Source of the DNA: Devosia neptuniae
Lineage (GTDB): Bacteria; Pseudomonadota; Alphaproteobacteria; Rhizobiales; Devosiaceae
NCBI RefSeq assembly: GCF_025452235.1
Contig: NZ_CP104965.1
Coordinates: 620,001 to 684,000, forward strand
DNA: 64,000 nt
Reading direction: 5' to 3'
The notes beneath the pieces were generated by a model, which searched no databases, had not been told where the DNA came from, and was given only the letters and a program-made list of their open reading frames with translations. Positions 34,301-43,597 of the stretch are shown here, one piece after another; within the stretch, counting starts at the first letter, position 1, and each line of letters begins with the position of its first letter. Position numbers and translations under genes: made by a program.

Positions 34301-35539
34301 TTACTTCTTGAACGGCTCGTACCAGGCGGCCAGGCCGTCGGTGATTGCCTTGCCGGCAGCTTCCGGCGTGGTCTGGTCGGCCAGCAGCTTCTGGACTTCC
34401 TGTTGCAGCAGCACCGAGCCGGAAGGCTCGCCATAGCGGAAGTGGACCAGCATCAGATAGGGGATGGAGGACTTGTTCAGCTCGGCGACTTCGGCCAGCA
34501 GGGGATTGTCGAAGGTGACGCCCGGAATGGTCGAGATGTTGTTGAGGCTATTGGCGAAGGCCTGGCCGAATTCCTGGCTGGCAACGAAGTTGAGGAACTT
34601 CAGCGCCGCTTCCTTGTTGGCGCCATTGGCATTGGCCGCATAGCCGCCATCGTAATAGAGGCCGACCAGCTTTTCGTCCTCGGCAGTCTTGCCGGGGGCG
34701 GCGAAGACGCCCAGTTCGAGATCAGGATTCTGGGTGGCGAAGGTTGCCAGCTCATAGGAGCCGCCAGCGAACATTGCCGCCATGCCCGAGCTGAACAGCT
34801 GCTGGGCGGAGGGGTAGTCGAGCCCGATAAAGCCATCGGGGAAATACTGGGTGATGTCCTTGAGCGCGGTGAGCGCCTCGACGAAGCGGGCGTCGGTGAA
34901 GTCGGCCTTGCCAGCCATCAGGTCGTCGTAAAAGCCCTTGCCCATGATGGACGAGGTCAGATCGAAGACGATGGTTTCGTTCTGCCAGGCGGTCGCGGTG
35001 CCATTGGCAAAGGGCATGATGCCCGCATCCTTGAGCTTTTTCGCGGCGGCCAGCAGCTCGTCCCAGGTCTGGGGTTCGGTGATGCCATTGGCGTCGAAAA
35101 TGCCCTTGTTGTAGACGACCAGCTGGGTCTGGCTGGCAAAGGGCACCGCATAAAGCTTCTGGTCCGAGCGCATGGTTTCGGCGGCGAGCGCCGTATCAGC
35201 GAAATCGGCCAGAGCCGGGATGGTTTCGGTGGACAGCGGTTCGAGATAGCCAGCCGAGGCGACGTTTTCCATGCCGCCATAGGCGCGCACCATCATCAGG
35301 TCGGGACCAGTGCCGCCGGCCAGAGCCGTCGACAGGATGGTGTTGTAATTAGCCGCCTCGAAGGTTTCGAAGGTGACGGTAATGCCCGGATTGGCAGCCT
35401 CGAACGTGTCGATGAACTGCTCATATTGGGCGCGATCTTCCTGGCGCCAGCTCCAGAATGTCAGGTCCTGGGCCATGGCGGGCAGTGCGATCAGCAGTGC
35501 TCCCAGGCCCGCTGTGATACGGATTGCAGTCTTGTTCAT
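34301..35539 (-). CDS. Extracellular solute-binding protein, amino-sugar importer
   Basis: This periplasmic binding protein has 412 aa. Its signal peptide is MNKTAIRITAGLGALLIALP with cleavage at AMA-Q near residue 24. The mature start LTFWSWRQEDRAQYEQFID is typical of family 1 sugar-binding proteins. From its neighbours (NanE, kinase, divergent MurQ), its ligand may be MurNAc, GlcNAc or a related amino sugar. It is separated from the permease genes by repeat D, which may lower downstream expression relative to this abundant protein. Confidence 0.9.
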   Translation of the reverse strand: MNKTAIRITAGLGALLIALPAMAQDLTFWSWRQEDRAQYEQFIDTFEAANPGITVTFETFEAANYNTILSTALAGGTGPDLMMVRAYGGMENVASAGYLEPLSTETIPALADFADTALAAETMRSDQKLYAVPFASQTQLVVYNKGIFDANGITEPQTWDELLAAAKKLKDAGIMPFANGTATAWQNETIVFDLTSSIMGKGFYDDLMAGKADFTDARFVEALTALKDITQYFPDGFIGLDYPSAQQLFSSGMAAMFAGGSYELATFATQNPDLELGVFAAPGKTAEDEKLVGLYYDGGYAANANGANKEAALKFLNFVASQEFGQAFANSLNNISTIPGVTFDNPLLAEVAELNKSSIPYLMLVHFRYGEPSGSVLLQQEVQKLLADQTTPEAAGKAITDGLAAWYEPFKK

Positions 35540-35562
35540 AGTTCCCTCCTTGAATGTCGTCG

Positions 35563-36624
35563 CTAAACTGTCAGCCGCCGTCCATCCGCGGCGGAAAAGA
35601 AGTGCACCTGGGCCGGATCGACCGAGATGGTCACCGCCTCGTCGGGCACGTAGAGATCGTTGGGTTCGGTGCGCACGCTGACCAGCGTGCCATCGGCGAG
35701 GCGCGCATAGACATAGGCGTTGTCACCAAGATATTCGGCATAGACGACGCTGGCGGCAAAGCCCTCGCCGGACCCGCGCATCAGCTTGAGCGCATCGGGC
35801 CGAACGCCGAGCTTGAAGGCGCTTTCGCCGGCCGGGGCCGCCATGGACACCGCGCCGCCATCAGCAATGCCGACCTTCCCGGCTTGGGCCGTGATATCGA
35901 TCAGCGCCATTTTGGGCGAGCCGATAAAGGTGCCCACAAAGGTATTGGCCGGGGTCTCAAACAATTGGCGCGGGCTGCCGACCTGCTCGATCCGCCCGCG
36001 GTTCATCACCACGATCTTGTCGGCCAGGGTCATGGCCTCAACCTGGTCATGAGTGACGTAAATGGTGGTGCCGCCGATATCGCGGTGCAGCTTGGCGATT
36101 TCGAGCCGCACTTCGGAGCGGAGGGCTGCGTCGAGATTGCTCAAAGGCTCGTCGAGCAGCAGGACTTCAGGCTTGCGCACCAGAGCCCGGCCGATGGCAA
36201 CGCGCTGGCGCTGGCCGCCCGAGAGTTCGCGCGGCTTGCGCTGCAGGAGCTCATCGAGGCGCAACATGCGGGCGGCTTCGGCAATGCGCGCTTCGACCTC
36301 GGCCTTGTCGAGCCCCATGAGGCGGGCGCCAAAGGCCATGTTCTCATAGACGTCCATATGCGGATAAAGTGCGTAGGACTGGAACACCATGGCAATGCCG
36401 CGCTTGGAGGGCGGCACGTCGTTCATGCGCTTTTCATTGAGGGTGAATTCGCCGTCGCTGATCGGATCGAGCCCGGCGATCAGGCGCAGCAAAGTGGACT
36501 TGCCGCAACCGGACGGGCCGACGAACACCACGAATTCGCGGTCGCCAATATCGAGATCGATGCCATGCAGGACCTCGGTTGCCTTGAAGCGCTTTTTGAT
36601 GCCGCGCAGCGACAACCGTGCCAT
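35563..36624 (-). CDS. Sugar ABC transporter ATP-binding protein (UgpC/MalK type)
   Basis: This is the ATPase of the amino-sugar importer (353 aa) and the first gene of its operon. Walker A GPSGCGKST (residues 36-44), signature LSGGQRQR and Walker B VLLLDEPLSNLDAAL are intact. A C-terminal TOBE domain follows. It is 23 nt ahead of the binding-protein gene and divergent from murQ; the 137-nt gap holds two palindromes that may be operators. Confidence 0.92.
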   Translation of the reverse strand: MARLSLRGIKKRFKATEVLHGIDLDIGDREFVVFVGPSGCGKSTLLRLIAGLDPISDGEFTLNEKRMNDVPPSKRGIAMVFQSYALYPHMDVYENMAFGARLMGLDKAEVEARIAEAARMLRLDELLQRKPRELSGGQRQRVAIGRALVRKPEVLLLDEPLSNLDAALRSEVRLEIAKLHRDIGGTTIYVTHDQVEAMTLADKIVVMNRGRIEQVGSPRQLFETPANTFVGTFIGSPKMALIDITAQAGKVGIADGGAVSMAAPAGESAFKLGVRPDALKLMRGSGEGFAASVVYAEYLGDNAYVYARLADGTLVSVRTEPNDLYVPDEAVTISVDPAQVHFFSAADGRRLTV

Positions 36625-36636
36625 ATATCCTCACCC

Positions 36637-36651
36637 GGTCTGTACAAGACC
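36637..36651. promoter_or_regulatory. Palindrome in the murQ/ABC divergent promoter (site 1)
   Basis: GGTCT-GTACA-AGACC is a 15-nt inverted repeat centred on GTACA, the style of site used by GntR-type repressors. The regulator is not identified. Confidence 0.4.
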
Positions 36652-36680
36652 ACTTGAAAGCCAATTCAATACCAATATCA

Positions 36681-36696
36681 TTCACCAGCCGGTGAA
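36681..36696. promoter_or_regulatory. Palindrome in the murQ/ABC divergent promoter (site 2)
   Basis: TTCACC-AGCC-GGTGAA is a perfect 6-bp inverted repeat with a 4-nt spacer, midway between murQ and the ABC operon. It is a good candidate for a shared operator. Confidence 0.5.
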
Positions 36697-36761
36697 ATGT
36701 GTAAAGCAAAAATCGCCGGACTATGCACAGCCGAACGGCGTTCCGACAAAAAGGTTATTCC

Positions 36762-37640
36762 ATGAGCACCACAGAATCCGCCTCCCCTCGCTTTGCCGGT
36801 ATCGAGGATTGGGGCAGCAGCGATCTGGTGCTGGGCATCCTCGAGGGGCAATTTGCGGCTATCGCCGCGGTGCAGGCCGCAGCACCCGCCTTGGCCGAAG
36901 CCATCGACCGGGGCGCCGAGCGCCTGGCCAAGGGCGGAAGGCTGATCTATATGGGCGCGGGCACGTCGGGCCGGATCGCGACGCAAGACGCCGCCGAATT
37001 GCCGCCCACCTTCAACTGGCCCTATGAGCGCGCCCTTTCGTTGATGGCCGGCGGCTCGACCGCACTGACACTGGCAGCCGAAGGGGCCGAGGACAGCGAA
37101 GAACTGGCGCAGGCGGATCTCGACAGGGTGCAGGTTGGCCCCAATGACGTGGTGCTTGGCCTCGCCGCCAGCGGCCGCACGCCCTACGCCATTGCGGGGC
37201 TGGTGCATGCCCGCAAGGCTGGGGCACTGACCATCGGCATTTTCAACAATCCGGGCGGCAAGCTGGGCGAGGTCGCCGATATTGCCGTGCTGCTGGCGAC
37301 CGGCAGCGAGTTCCTGGCCGGTTCGACCCGCATGAAGGCCGGCACGGCACAGAAGGCGGCGCTCAACTGTATTTCGACCGGGGTGATGATCAAGCTGGGC
37401 TTTGTCTATCGCGGCATGATGGTGGAGATGAAGCCCACCAATGTGAAACTGGTCGACCGTGCCGCCAAGATGGTCGCGGCATTGACCGGGGCCGATTATG
37501 ACACGGCGCGGCAGACGCTGGACATTGCCGATGGCAGCATCAAGCTGGCGACCGTGATGCTGGAAAAGGGCGTGGATGCGCTGGCGGCCGGCAAGGCGCT
37601 GGAGGCCGCCGGGGGGAATTTGCGGAAGGCGTTGGAATAG
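36762..37640 (+). CDS. murQ: N-acetylmuramic acid 6-phosphate etherase MurQ
   Basis: This SIS-domain enzyme cleaves the lactyl ether of MurNAc-6-P to give GlcNAc-6-P and D-lactate, the key step in cell-wall sugar recycling. Signatures are LIYMGAGTSGRIATQDAAE, GLAASGRTPYAIAGL, GSEFLAGSTRMKAGTAQK and VEMKPTNVKL. Its length of 292 aa is normal. I chose the ATG at 36762, with AAGG 8 nt upstream; the frame starts at 36723. It is transcribed alone, divergent from the importer, nanE and kinase operon that would supply its substrate. No PTS MurP gene is present. Confidence 0.95.
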   Translation: MSTTESASPRFAGIEDWGSSDLVLGILEGQFAAIAAVQAAAPALAEAIDRGAERLAKGGRLIYMGAGTSGRIATQDAAELPPTFNWPYERALSLMAGGSTALTLAAEGAEDSEELAQADLDRVQVGPNDVVLGLAASGRTPYAIAGLVHARKAGALTIGIFNNPGGKLGEVADIAVLLATGSEFLAGSTRMKAGTAQKAALNCISTGVMIKLGFVYRGMMVEMKPTNVKLVDRAAKMVAALTGADYDTARQTLDIADGSIKLATVMLEKGVDALAAGKALEAAGGNLRKALE

Positions 37641-37669
37641 GGGGCGAGGCTGGGGTGGTTGCGGAGACA

Positions 37670-37830
37670 ACCCCTCACCCGTCTCGGCCTAACGGCCGAT
37701 CCACCCTCTCCCTCAAGGGGAGAGGGGAGGCATAATGCCCAGCCTAAGCTCGGAGCCCACCCTTCTCCCCTTGAGGAGAAGGTGCCCGAAGGGACACCGA
37801 ATTCGCTAAGGCGAATTTCGATTGGGATGA
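37670..37830. repeat. Intergenic palindromic repeat, family D-like
   Basis: Arms of the type CTCTCCCTCAAGGGGAGAGG and CTTCTCCCCTTGAGGAGAAG occur within the 353-nt gap after murQ. The tail CGAATTCGC/GCGAATTTCG forms another small stem. No gene is visible in this gap. Confidence 0.6.
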
Positions 37831-37876
37831 AGGGTCAGGAGCTATCAAAACACTGAGAATTCCCAGCCCACCCCAG

Positions 37877-37956
37877 TGTCATTCCCGCGAAAGCGGGAAC
37901 CTCTGTTGGCGATGCAAGCGAAGTAAACGGAGGTTCCCGCTTTCGCGGGAATGACA
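37877..37956. repeat. Intergenic palindromic repeat, family B, copy 1
   Basis: The 80-nt unit begins with TGTCATTCCCGCGAAAGCGG and ends with its reverse complement, each half also holding an inner hairpin CCCGC-GAAA-GCGGG. A near-identical copy is at 39318-39397, so the pair frames the GNAT and DMT genes. Confidence 0.85.
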
Positions 37957-37993
37957 TCGTGGGTAGCGGACAAATTGAGGGAGGCACTGGGCA

Positions 37994-38407
37994 ATGCAAT
38001 TCGACATCACCGATGACGCCACCGACCCGGCAATAGCCCGCATCGGCGACGAACTCGCCACATTCAACCGGGCCGATGTCGGTCCCTCCGACCGCCGCAC
38101 CCTCGCCGTCCTGCTCCGCGATGGCGACACCATCACCGCCGGCCTATCCGGCTACACCGCCTGGGGCTGGCTCTACATCCAGTGGCTGTGGATCGACGAA
38201 GCCCAGCGCGGCAAAGGCATTGCTGCACAATTGCTCGCAGCGGCCGAGGCCGAAGCGAGCAACCGGGGCTGCCGCGGGGCCTATATCGACACCTTCAACC
38301 CGGTGGCGTTGCGGACCTATCGCAAAGCGGGTTATGCCGTGTTCGGCGCGCTCGAAGACTTTCCCAAGGGCCGCACCCGTTCTTTCCTCATGAAAGCCTT
38401 GCCTTGA
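37994..38407 (+). CDS. GNAT-family N-acetyltransferase
   Basis: This 137-residue acyl-CoA-dependent acetyltransferase has an unknown target. The acetyl-CoA loop reads DEAQRGKGIAAQLLAAAEAE (near residues 68-87), followed by AYIDTFNPVALRTYRKAGY, which is motif B of the family. GGAGG lies upstream of the ATG. The TGA stop overlaps the ATG of the following DMT transporter by one base, so the two are coupled. The small unit sits between two copies of repeat B inside the amino-sugar region and has no evident link to cell-wall recycling. Confidence 0.85.
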   Translation: MQFDITDDATDPAIARIGDELATFNRADVGPSDRRTLAVLLRDGDTITAGLSGYTAWGWLYIQWLWIDEAQRGKGIAAQLLAAAEAEASNRGCRGAYIDTFNPVALRTYRKAGYAVFGALEDFPKGRTRSFLMKALP

Positions 38408-39282
38408 TGAATACTCCCCTGAGCGGCATCGGGCTGGGCGCTGCGGGCATTGTCGTGCTGTGCAGCATGGATGCGACCGCCAAGGCGCTGGGCGCGCATC
38501 TGCCCACATTCGAGATCGTCTTCCTGCGCTTTATCGGCGCGGCGATCTGGCTGGTGCTGTGGATCTGGCTGAGCCGGGGCGCCTGGCCCAAGCGGAGTAA
38601 TCTGGGCCGCCACATCATGCGCGGGGCGCTGTTCACCGTTACCGCCTTCATGTTCTTTTATGCGGTAAGCCATTTGCCGCTGGCGATTGCCGCGGCCTTG
38701 GCGATGACGGCGCCGGTCTATGTGACGGGGCTGGGCATGTTGGCTTTGCGCGAGCCGGTGCGGCTGCAGCCGGTGATTGCGCTGGTGCTGGGCGGGATCG
38801 GTTCGGCCATTATCGTGTTTGGCGGCGGCGATGCGGTGACCGGCGGCTCGGCCGATATTCTGGCCTGGGGCGCGGCGATCCTGGCGCCGCTCTGTTATGC
38901 GCTGACGCTGGTGCTGCTCAAGCACCATTCGGGCGATGAAAGCGCGGCGGCAATTACGCTGGCGCAATCGGTCGTAGCGGCAGCATTCACCCTGCCCCTG
39001 GCGGCGAGCAATTTCGTTATTCCCACGGGGATCGTTGCCGCGCAGGCGGTGTTGATCGGGATTTTGGGAGCCGGTGGCTTCCTGCTGCTGATCAACGGGC
39101 TCAAGCGCGTGCCGGTCTCGGTGTTTGCCGTGCTCGACTATACCGGGCTGATCTGGGCGGCGGTATTTGGCTGGCTGTTCTTTGCCGAGGTGCCTGGGGT
39201 GGAACTGTATCTCGGCGGCGCGTTGATCATTGCGGCTTGCGCGGTGGGCGCTCGGACGTCGGGAAAGCCGGTGGTGGCTTAG
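38407..39282 (+). CDS. DMT-family (EamA) transporter
   Basis: This is a second ten-helix DMT transporter (291 aa). Two EamA halves are visible, the first beginning GAAGIVVLCSMDATAKALGA and the second around ILAWGAAILAPLCYALTLVL. The ATG at 38407 shares its A with the stop of the GNAT gene (TGATG). Pairing an acetyltransferase with an exporter suggests joint handling of a small amine or amino acid; that is inference. An open frame begins at 38182 but its upstream part shadows the GNAT gene. Confidence 0.85.
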   Translation: MNTPLSGIGLGAAGIVVLCSMDATAKALGAHLPTFEIVFLRFIGAAIWLVLWIWLSRGAWPKRSNLGRHIMRGALFTVTAFMFFYAVSHLPLAIAAALAMTAPVYVTGLGMLALREPVRLQPVIALVLGGIGSAIIVFGGGDAVTGGSADILAWGAAILAPLCYALTLVLLKHHSGDESAAAITLAQSVVAAAFTLPLAASNFVIPTGIVAAQAVLIGILGAGGFLLLINGLKRVPVSVFAVLDYTGLIWAAVFGWLFFAEVPGVELYLGGALIIAACAVGARTSGKPVVA

Positions 39283-39317
39283 TACCGCCCCACCCGCCAA
39301 ATTATTTCCATCCACGG

Positions 39318-39397
39318 TGTCATTCCCGCGAAAGCGGGAACCTCTGTTTATCGATGCAAGAAAGCAAACGGAGGTTCCCGCTTTCGCGGGAATGACA
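39318..39397. repeat. Intergenic palindromic repeat, family B, copy 2
   Basis: This unit is nearly identical to 37877-37956, with the same outer arms and hairpins and a few changes in the centre. It lies between the convergent DMT and anmK genes, so it may also act in transcript ending. Confidence 0.85.
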
Positions 39398-39425
39398 TTG
39401 TGGGGGTGGGAGCCTGGAGCGGTTC

Positions 39426-40541
39426 CTAGCCCGCCAACCGCCCGCCGGTCATCGGCGCGGGCACACCCGTCGTTGTCGGGAAACTGATCGGCAGGCCACG
39501 TAAGACCCGCACGGCCAAAAACGCAAAACATTCGGCTTCAATCGCGTCGCCGCGCCAGCCGACTGTCTCGGCGGGGATCACCTCCACGCCGGCGCGCTGG
39601 GGCAACATCGCCATGATGGCCGGATTGCGCCGACCGCCGCCGCAAACGATGATCCGCTTTGGCCGACGCGGCAGCAGGTCCAGCCCCTTGCCGACCGCCG
39701 AGGTGGTGAAGGCGGTGAGCAAAGCCGCGCCGTTTTCGGCACTCTCGCCCTTGGCCATGTCGGCGGTGAAGTCGAAGCGATCAAGCGACTTGGGATAGGC
39801 CGCGCGGAGATAGAGATGCTCCAACAGCTTGGCGAGGCGGGCTTCGTCGACCGTTCCGGCCAGCGCCAATTTGCCGTCGCGGTCCATATCGCCCAGGCCG
39901 AGCGCGCCGACGAAATCGTTGATCGGGGCATTGGCCGGGCCGGTATCGAAGGCGATGACCAGGTCCTCGCCATCCCACCATGTGACATTGGCAACGCCGC
40001 CCAGATTGAGCACGGCGGTATCGCCATCGGCCTTGAGGCCGCGCAAAAGCGCCGCATGATAAATGGCCGAGAGCGGCGCCCCCTGCCCGCCTGCGGCCAC
40101 GTCGGCGCTGCGGAAATCATAGGCGACTTTGGTGCCCAGCATATCCGCCATCAGCGCGCCGTCGCCAAGCTGGCGGGTGGCGCCGATACGGCCCGGCTGG
40201 GGCGCGCGATGCAGCACGCTTTGGCCGTGAAAGCCGACAATGCCGATATCGGCCATGCTCAGGCCCTGGGCAATGACGAAGTCGCGCACGGCATTGGACT
40301 GGGCTTCGGTCAGGGCCTTTTCCGCCCTGGCGAAGATAGCGGGGTCCTCGGCGGCAAAGTTCCATTTGCGAGCGGTGTCGAGCGTTTCGACCAACAATGC
40401 CCGCAGGTCCGCGCCATAGGGGGCCAGGGTATAGGCGCCGAATTCGGAGATGGTTTCGCCATCAGTTCGCAGCAGGGCAATGTCGATATTGCCGTCCAGC
40501 ACGGTGCCGGTCATCAGCCCGATGGCCCAGATGGGTTGCAT
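39426..40541 (-). CDS. anmK: Anhydro-N-acetylmuramic acid kinase AnmK
   Basis: This enzyme opens the 1,6-anhydro ring of anhMurNAc while phosphorylating it to MurNAc-6-P, which then goes to MurQ. ASKHA-fold motifs appear: [19 protein letters not shown] at the N-terminus, [34 protein letters not shown] and [14 protein letters not shown]. From the ATG at 40541 it has 371 aa, normal for AnmK. It lies 4 nt after the serine hydrolase gene, last in an operon that starts with two peptide-importer ATPases. Confidence 0.94.
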   Translation of the reverse strand: MQPIWAIGLMTGTVLDGNIDIALLRTDGETISEFGAYTLAPYGADLRALLVETLDTARKWNFAAEDPAIFARAEKALTEAQSNAVRDFVIAQGLSMADIGIVGFHGQSVLHRAPQPGRIGATRQLGDGALMADMLGTKVAYDFRSADVAAGGQGAPLSAIYHAALLRGLKADGDTAVLNLGGVANVTWWDGEDLVIAFDTGPANAPINDFVGALGLGDMDRDGKLALAGTVDEARLAKLLEHLYLRAAYPKSLDRFDFTADMAKGESAENGAALLTAFTTSAVGKGLDLLPRRPKRIIVCGGGRRNPAIMAMLPQRAGVEVIPAETVGWRGDAIEAECFAFLAVRVLRGLPISFPTTTGVPAPMTGGRLAG

Positions 40542-40545
40542 GTTT

Positions 40546-41550
40546 CTAGTTCCCGTTGATGGCGTCGCCGACGGCACGGCGGAGGGCGACAATGCCGCTA
40601 TCGAAATGGCGCGTGGGGTGGACGCGATTGGTCAGCAGGGTCCAGGCGCGGCCGGCAGCAAAGTCGACCCACAGGCCGGTGCCGGTAAAGCCGGTATGGC
40701 CGATGGTTTGCGGACTGCAGAGATCACCACCGGACCAGCCGGTATAGGACTTTTCCCAGCCATGGGTGCGGTTGCCATGAATGGGTTCTCGCATGAGCGC
40801 GATGGCTTGAGGCGAGGCGCCGTTGCCGTCGAGCAGGCCACGGGCGTGATCGAGGACGGAATGGACAGTGCCGAACAGGCCCGCATGGCCCGCGCCCTCA
40901 AGGGCGGAGCAATTGTCGTCATGCACTTCGCCGACCAGCACGCGGTGGCGCCAGTAGCAGTCTTCGGTGGCGGCAGCATCTTGCGGGTTGGCCGACCAGG
41001 CAAAGCCCAGGCCGGCATCGAGCGCGCGGATCCATTTCTTGTTCAGCCGCTCCAGCACGAAGCCGAGCAGGATGAAATTGATGTCGGAATACACCGCAGG
41101 GCCAGCGCGCCATTCGCGTTGCAGGATGAAGGTACGCAGCAGATCGGGATCGCGGCCATAGGTATAGATGGGTTCGACCGCGGGGAATGGCGTCTGGTGG
41201 CCCAGGCATTGGCGGAAGGTGACCTGGCGTTCCCAGGCATCGGCTTTGTAGTGCCGCAGATCGGGCAGGATGGTCGTCAGCGGCGCGTCGAGATCGATGG
41301 TACCGGCATCGGCCAGCGCCAGAATGCGGGGCGTGGTGAACAGCACTTTGGTGAGCGAGGCCAGATCGAACCAGGTGTGTTCGGTCATGGCCCGTTCGGT
41401 GGGAACGGTCTGGGCCTTGCCGATATGGCGGACCTGCTTGCTACCATCGGCCTCGATGAGGCCGAGCACACCGCCGGGAATGCGGCCGGCGGCCACAGCG
41501 GCCTCAAGCGGGGCGAAGGCGCGCTCGAAACTCAGGGATAGAGGTGGCAT
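40546..41550 (-). CDS. Serine hydrolase of the beta-lactamase/PBP4* family
   Basis: This 334-residue class C-like serine hydrolase has the SxxK catalytic motif at residues 65-68 (SLTK) and the YxN element in [15 protein letters not shown] clear KTG triad member is not obvious; HTGFTGTG is in its usual place. No signal peptide is seen, so it is probably cytoplasmic. Its position between peptide-importer ATPases and anmK suggests that it cleaves an imported muropeptide or related ester or amide. Similar genes are often simply called esterase or beta-lactamase. GGAG precedes the ATG. It overlaps the upstream ATPase gene by 19 nt. Confidence 0.85.
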   Translation of the reverse strand: MPPLSLSFERAFAPLEAAVAAGRIPGGVLGLIEADGSKQVRHIGKAQTVPTERAMTEHTWFDLASLTKVLFTTPRILALADAGTIDLDAPLTTILPDLRHYKADAWERQVTFRQCLGHQTPFPAVEPIYTYGRDPDLLRTFILQREWRAGPAVYSDINFILLGFVLERLNKKWIRALDAGLGFAWSANPQDAAATEDCYWRHRVLVGEVHDDNCSALEGAGHAGLFGTVHSVLDHARGLLDGNGASPQAIALMREPIHGNRTHGWEKSYTGWSGGDLCSPQTIGHTGFTGTGLWVDFAAGRAWTLLTNRVHPTRHFDSGIVALRRAVGDAINGN

Positions 41551-42467
41551 GCGACGTCTCCGGCAAGCGTTCCGCCCGGCGCGGCCAGCACGGGCCGCTT
41601 GGTGTGGCAGATATCCATGACCTTGGGGCAGCGGGTGTGAAAGGCGCAGCCGGCGGGCGGATTGGCCGGGTCCGGCAATTCGCCCTTGAGTATGACACGA
41701 TCGGCCCGCGTCACGCCCGGCCGCGGCACAGCGGAGAGCAGCGCCTGCGTATAGGGATGTTTGGGGGCGGTCATGATCGCTTCGGTCGGTCCGATCTCGA
41801 CGATACGGCCCAGATACATGACGGCGATGCGGTCGCTGACATGGCGGATGACCGACAGGTCATGACTGATGAACAGAATGGCTAGGTTCATCTTCTGGCG
41901 CAATTCGGCGATCAGATTGATGATCTGGCTCTGGATCGAGACGTCGAGCGCCGACACGGCCTCGTCGGCCACCAGCAGTTTTGGCTCGAGCGCCAAAGCG
42001 CGGGCAATGGCGATGCGCTGGCGTTGGCCGCCGGAAAATTCGTGCGGATAGCGGCTGGCGGCGTCTTCGGGCAAGCCGACAATGTTGAGCAATTCAGCGA
42101 CGCGCCTGGCCCGCGCCTGCCGGTCGCCAACGTGATGGACGACCAGCGGCTCGGCAATGATATAGCCCACGGTGTGGCGCGGATTGAGCGAGCCAAAGGG
42201 GTCCTGAAAGATCACCTGCAGGTCGCGACGCACCGCTTTCATATCGTGGCGGCTCAGCTTGGTGAGATCGCGCCCCGCAAAATGGATTGAGCCGCCGCTG
42301 GGCTCGATCAGCCGCAGCAGCGTGCGGCCGAGAGTGGATTTGCCGCAGCCGGATTCCCCCACGACCCCCAGCACTTCGCCGGCCTCGATGGTGAGCGAGA
42401 CTTCGGACACCGCACGGACGCCGCCGGGATAGGTCTTGGAGAGATTGTCGAGTTCGAGCAGGCTCAT
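41532..42467 (-). CDS. Peptide ABC transporter ATP-binding protein (DppF/OppF type)
   Basis: This is the second ATPase of the peptide importer (311 aa). Walker [10 protein letters not shown], signature [15 protein letters not shown] and Walker [20 protein letters not shown] are intact. The C-terminal oligopeptide-transporter extension has a cysteine cluster ([15 protein letters not shown]) typical of OppD/DppF proteins. The ATG at 42467 overlaps the stop of the sister ATPase by 4 nt. Confidence 0.92.
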   Translation of the reverse strand: MSLLELDNLSKTYPGGVRAVSEVSLTIEAGEVLGVVGESGCGKSTLGRTLLRLIEPSGGSIHFAGRDLTKLSRHDMKAVRRDLQVIFQDPFGSLNPRHTVGYIIAEPLVVHHVGDRQARARRVAELLNIVGLPEDAASRYPHEFSGGQRQRIAIARALALEPKLLVADEAVSALDVSIQSQIINLIAELRQKMNLAILFISHDLSVIRHVSDRIAVMYLGRIVEIGPTEAIMTAPKHPYTQALLSAVPRPGVTRADRVILKGELPDPANPPAGCAFHTRCPKVMDICHTKRPVLAAPGGTLAGDVACHLYP

Positions 42468-43420
42468 GATGCCGGGTTCCAGCAACGGATCAGGTGAGCC
42501 TCACCCACCAGGTCCGGCATGTCCACCGAGCAGCGCGCGACGCTCGCGTGGCAGCGCGGATGAAAGGTGCAGCCATTGGGGCGCTTGCCGGGCGGCGGGA
42601 CAGTGCCTGAAATGGCGGGCAGCCGCGTGCCGGGCGGATTGGAGGCCGGGATCGTGCGCAGCAGCGCTTCGGTATAGCGATGGCGCGGATGGGCGAAGAG
42701 TTCGGCTGAGGGCGCCTGTTCGACCACGCGCCCGCCATACATGACGGCAACGCGGTCGCAATATTGCGAGACGACGCCCAGATCATGGGTGATCAGCAGC
42801 ACGGCCATGCCGGTTTCGCGGCGCAAATCATCGATGAGATCGAGAATTTGCGCCTGCACGGTCACGTCGAGCGCAGTGGTCGGCTCGTCGGCTACCAAGA
42901 GGCTCGGGTCGCAGGCGAGCGCCATGGCGATCATGACGCGCTGGCGCTGGCCGCCGGAGAGTTGATGGGGATAACGCTCCATCGCGGCAGCTGGCGCGGG
43001 AATGCCGACGCGGGTCAAGAGCTCGACAGCGCGGGCATCGGCAACCTGGTGCGACACATCGCGATGCAGCAGCACGACTTCGGAAATCTGGTCGCCCACG
43101 GTGAAGACCGGATTGAGCGAGGTCATCGGCTCCTGAAAAATCATGGCGATGCGGTCGCCGCGCAAGCGTTCGAGCGCATGTTCGTCCAGCGCCAGAATGT
43201 CCTGCCCGTCATAGCGGATGGAGCCGCCATCGATGCGCATGGGCGGCTCTGCCAAAAGCCGCATGATGGACAGCGCTGTCACCGATTTGCCGCAGCCCGA
43301 TTCCCCCACCAGGCCCAGCATTTCGCCGGCCTTGATCTCAAGCGACACCCCTTCGATGACCGGACGGCCACCGGCGGAAATCCGCAAATCCTCAATAGTC
43401 AGCAGTGCCTCTGCCGGCAT
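42464..43420 (-). CDS. Peptide ABC transporter ATP-binding protein (DppD/OppD type)
   Basis: This is the first ATPase of the peptide importer (318 aa from the ATG at 43420, with GGAG upstream). Walker A is GESGCGKSV, the signature is [15 protein letters not shown], and Walker B is [19 protein letters not shown]. The C-terminal cysteine-rich tail ([16 protein letters not shown]) is that of OppD-type ATPases. It pairs with the DppF-type protein that follows. It is divergent from the binding-protein gene at 43598. Confidence 0.92.
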   Translation of the reverse strand: MPAEALLTIEDLRISAGGRPVIEGVSLEIKAGEMLGLVGESGCGKSVTALSIMRLLAEPPMRIDGGSIRYDGQDILALDEHALERLRGDRIAMIFQEPMTSLNPVFTVGDQISEVVLLHRDVSHQVADARAVELLTRVGIPAPAAAMERYPHQLSGGQRQRVMIAMALACDPSLLVADEPTTALDVTVQAQILDLIDDLRRETGMAVLLITHDLGVVSQYCDRVAVMYGGRVVEQAPSAELFAHPRHRYTEALLRTIPASNPPGTRLPAISGTVPPPGKRPNGCTFHPRCHASVARCSVDMPDLVGEAHLIRCWNPAS

Positions 43421-43502
43421 GGCCACTCCGCCGAAAGTCGAATGCAAATCTGCCGGAAAGACAGGGATTTACGCGGTTTCGCGCTTACTAGCGCTTGACG
43501 AG

Positions 43503-43575
43503 TTAGTACCATAGCGTCACAAAAGTCCAGACTGGTTTTATATTGGACTTAGATTTTAAGTACCAATCGCGTCAC
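43503..43575. promoter_or_regulatory. Repeats in the peptide-importer divergent promoter
   Basis: AGTACCA-N2/3-GCGTCAC occurs twice as a direct repeat (about 43504-43520 and 43560-43575). Between them is the inverted pair AGTCCA / TGGACT (43524-43529, 43544-43549). The order suggests a regulator site controlling both directions. Confidence 0.45.
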
Positions 43576-43597
43576 TCATCGCTTCCTGGAGGGAACA

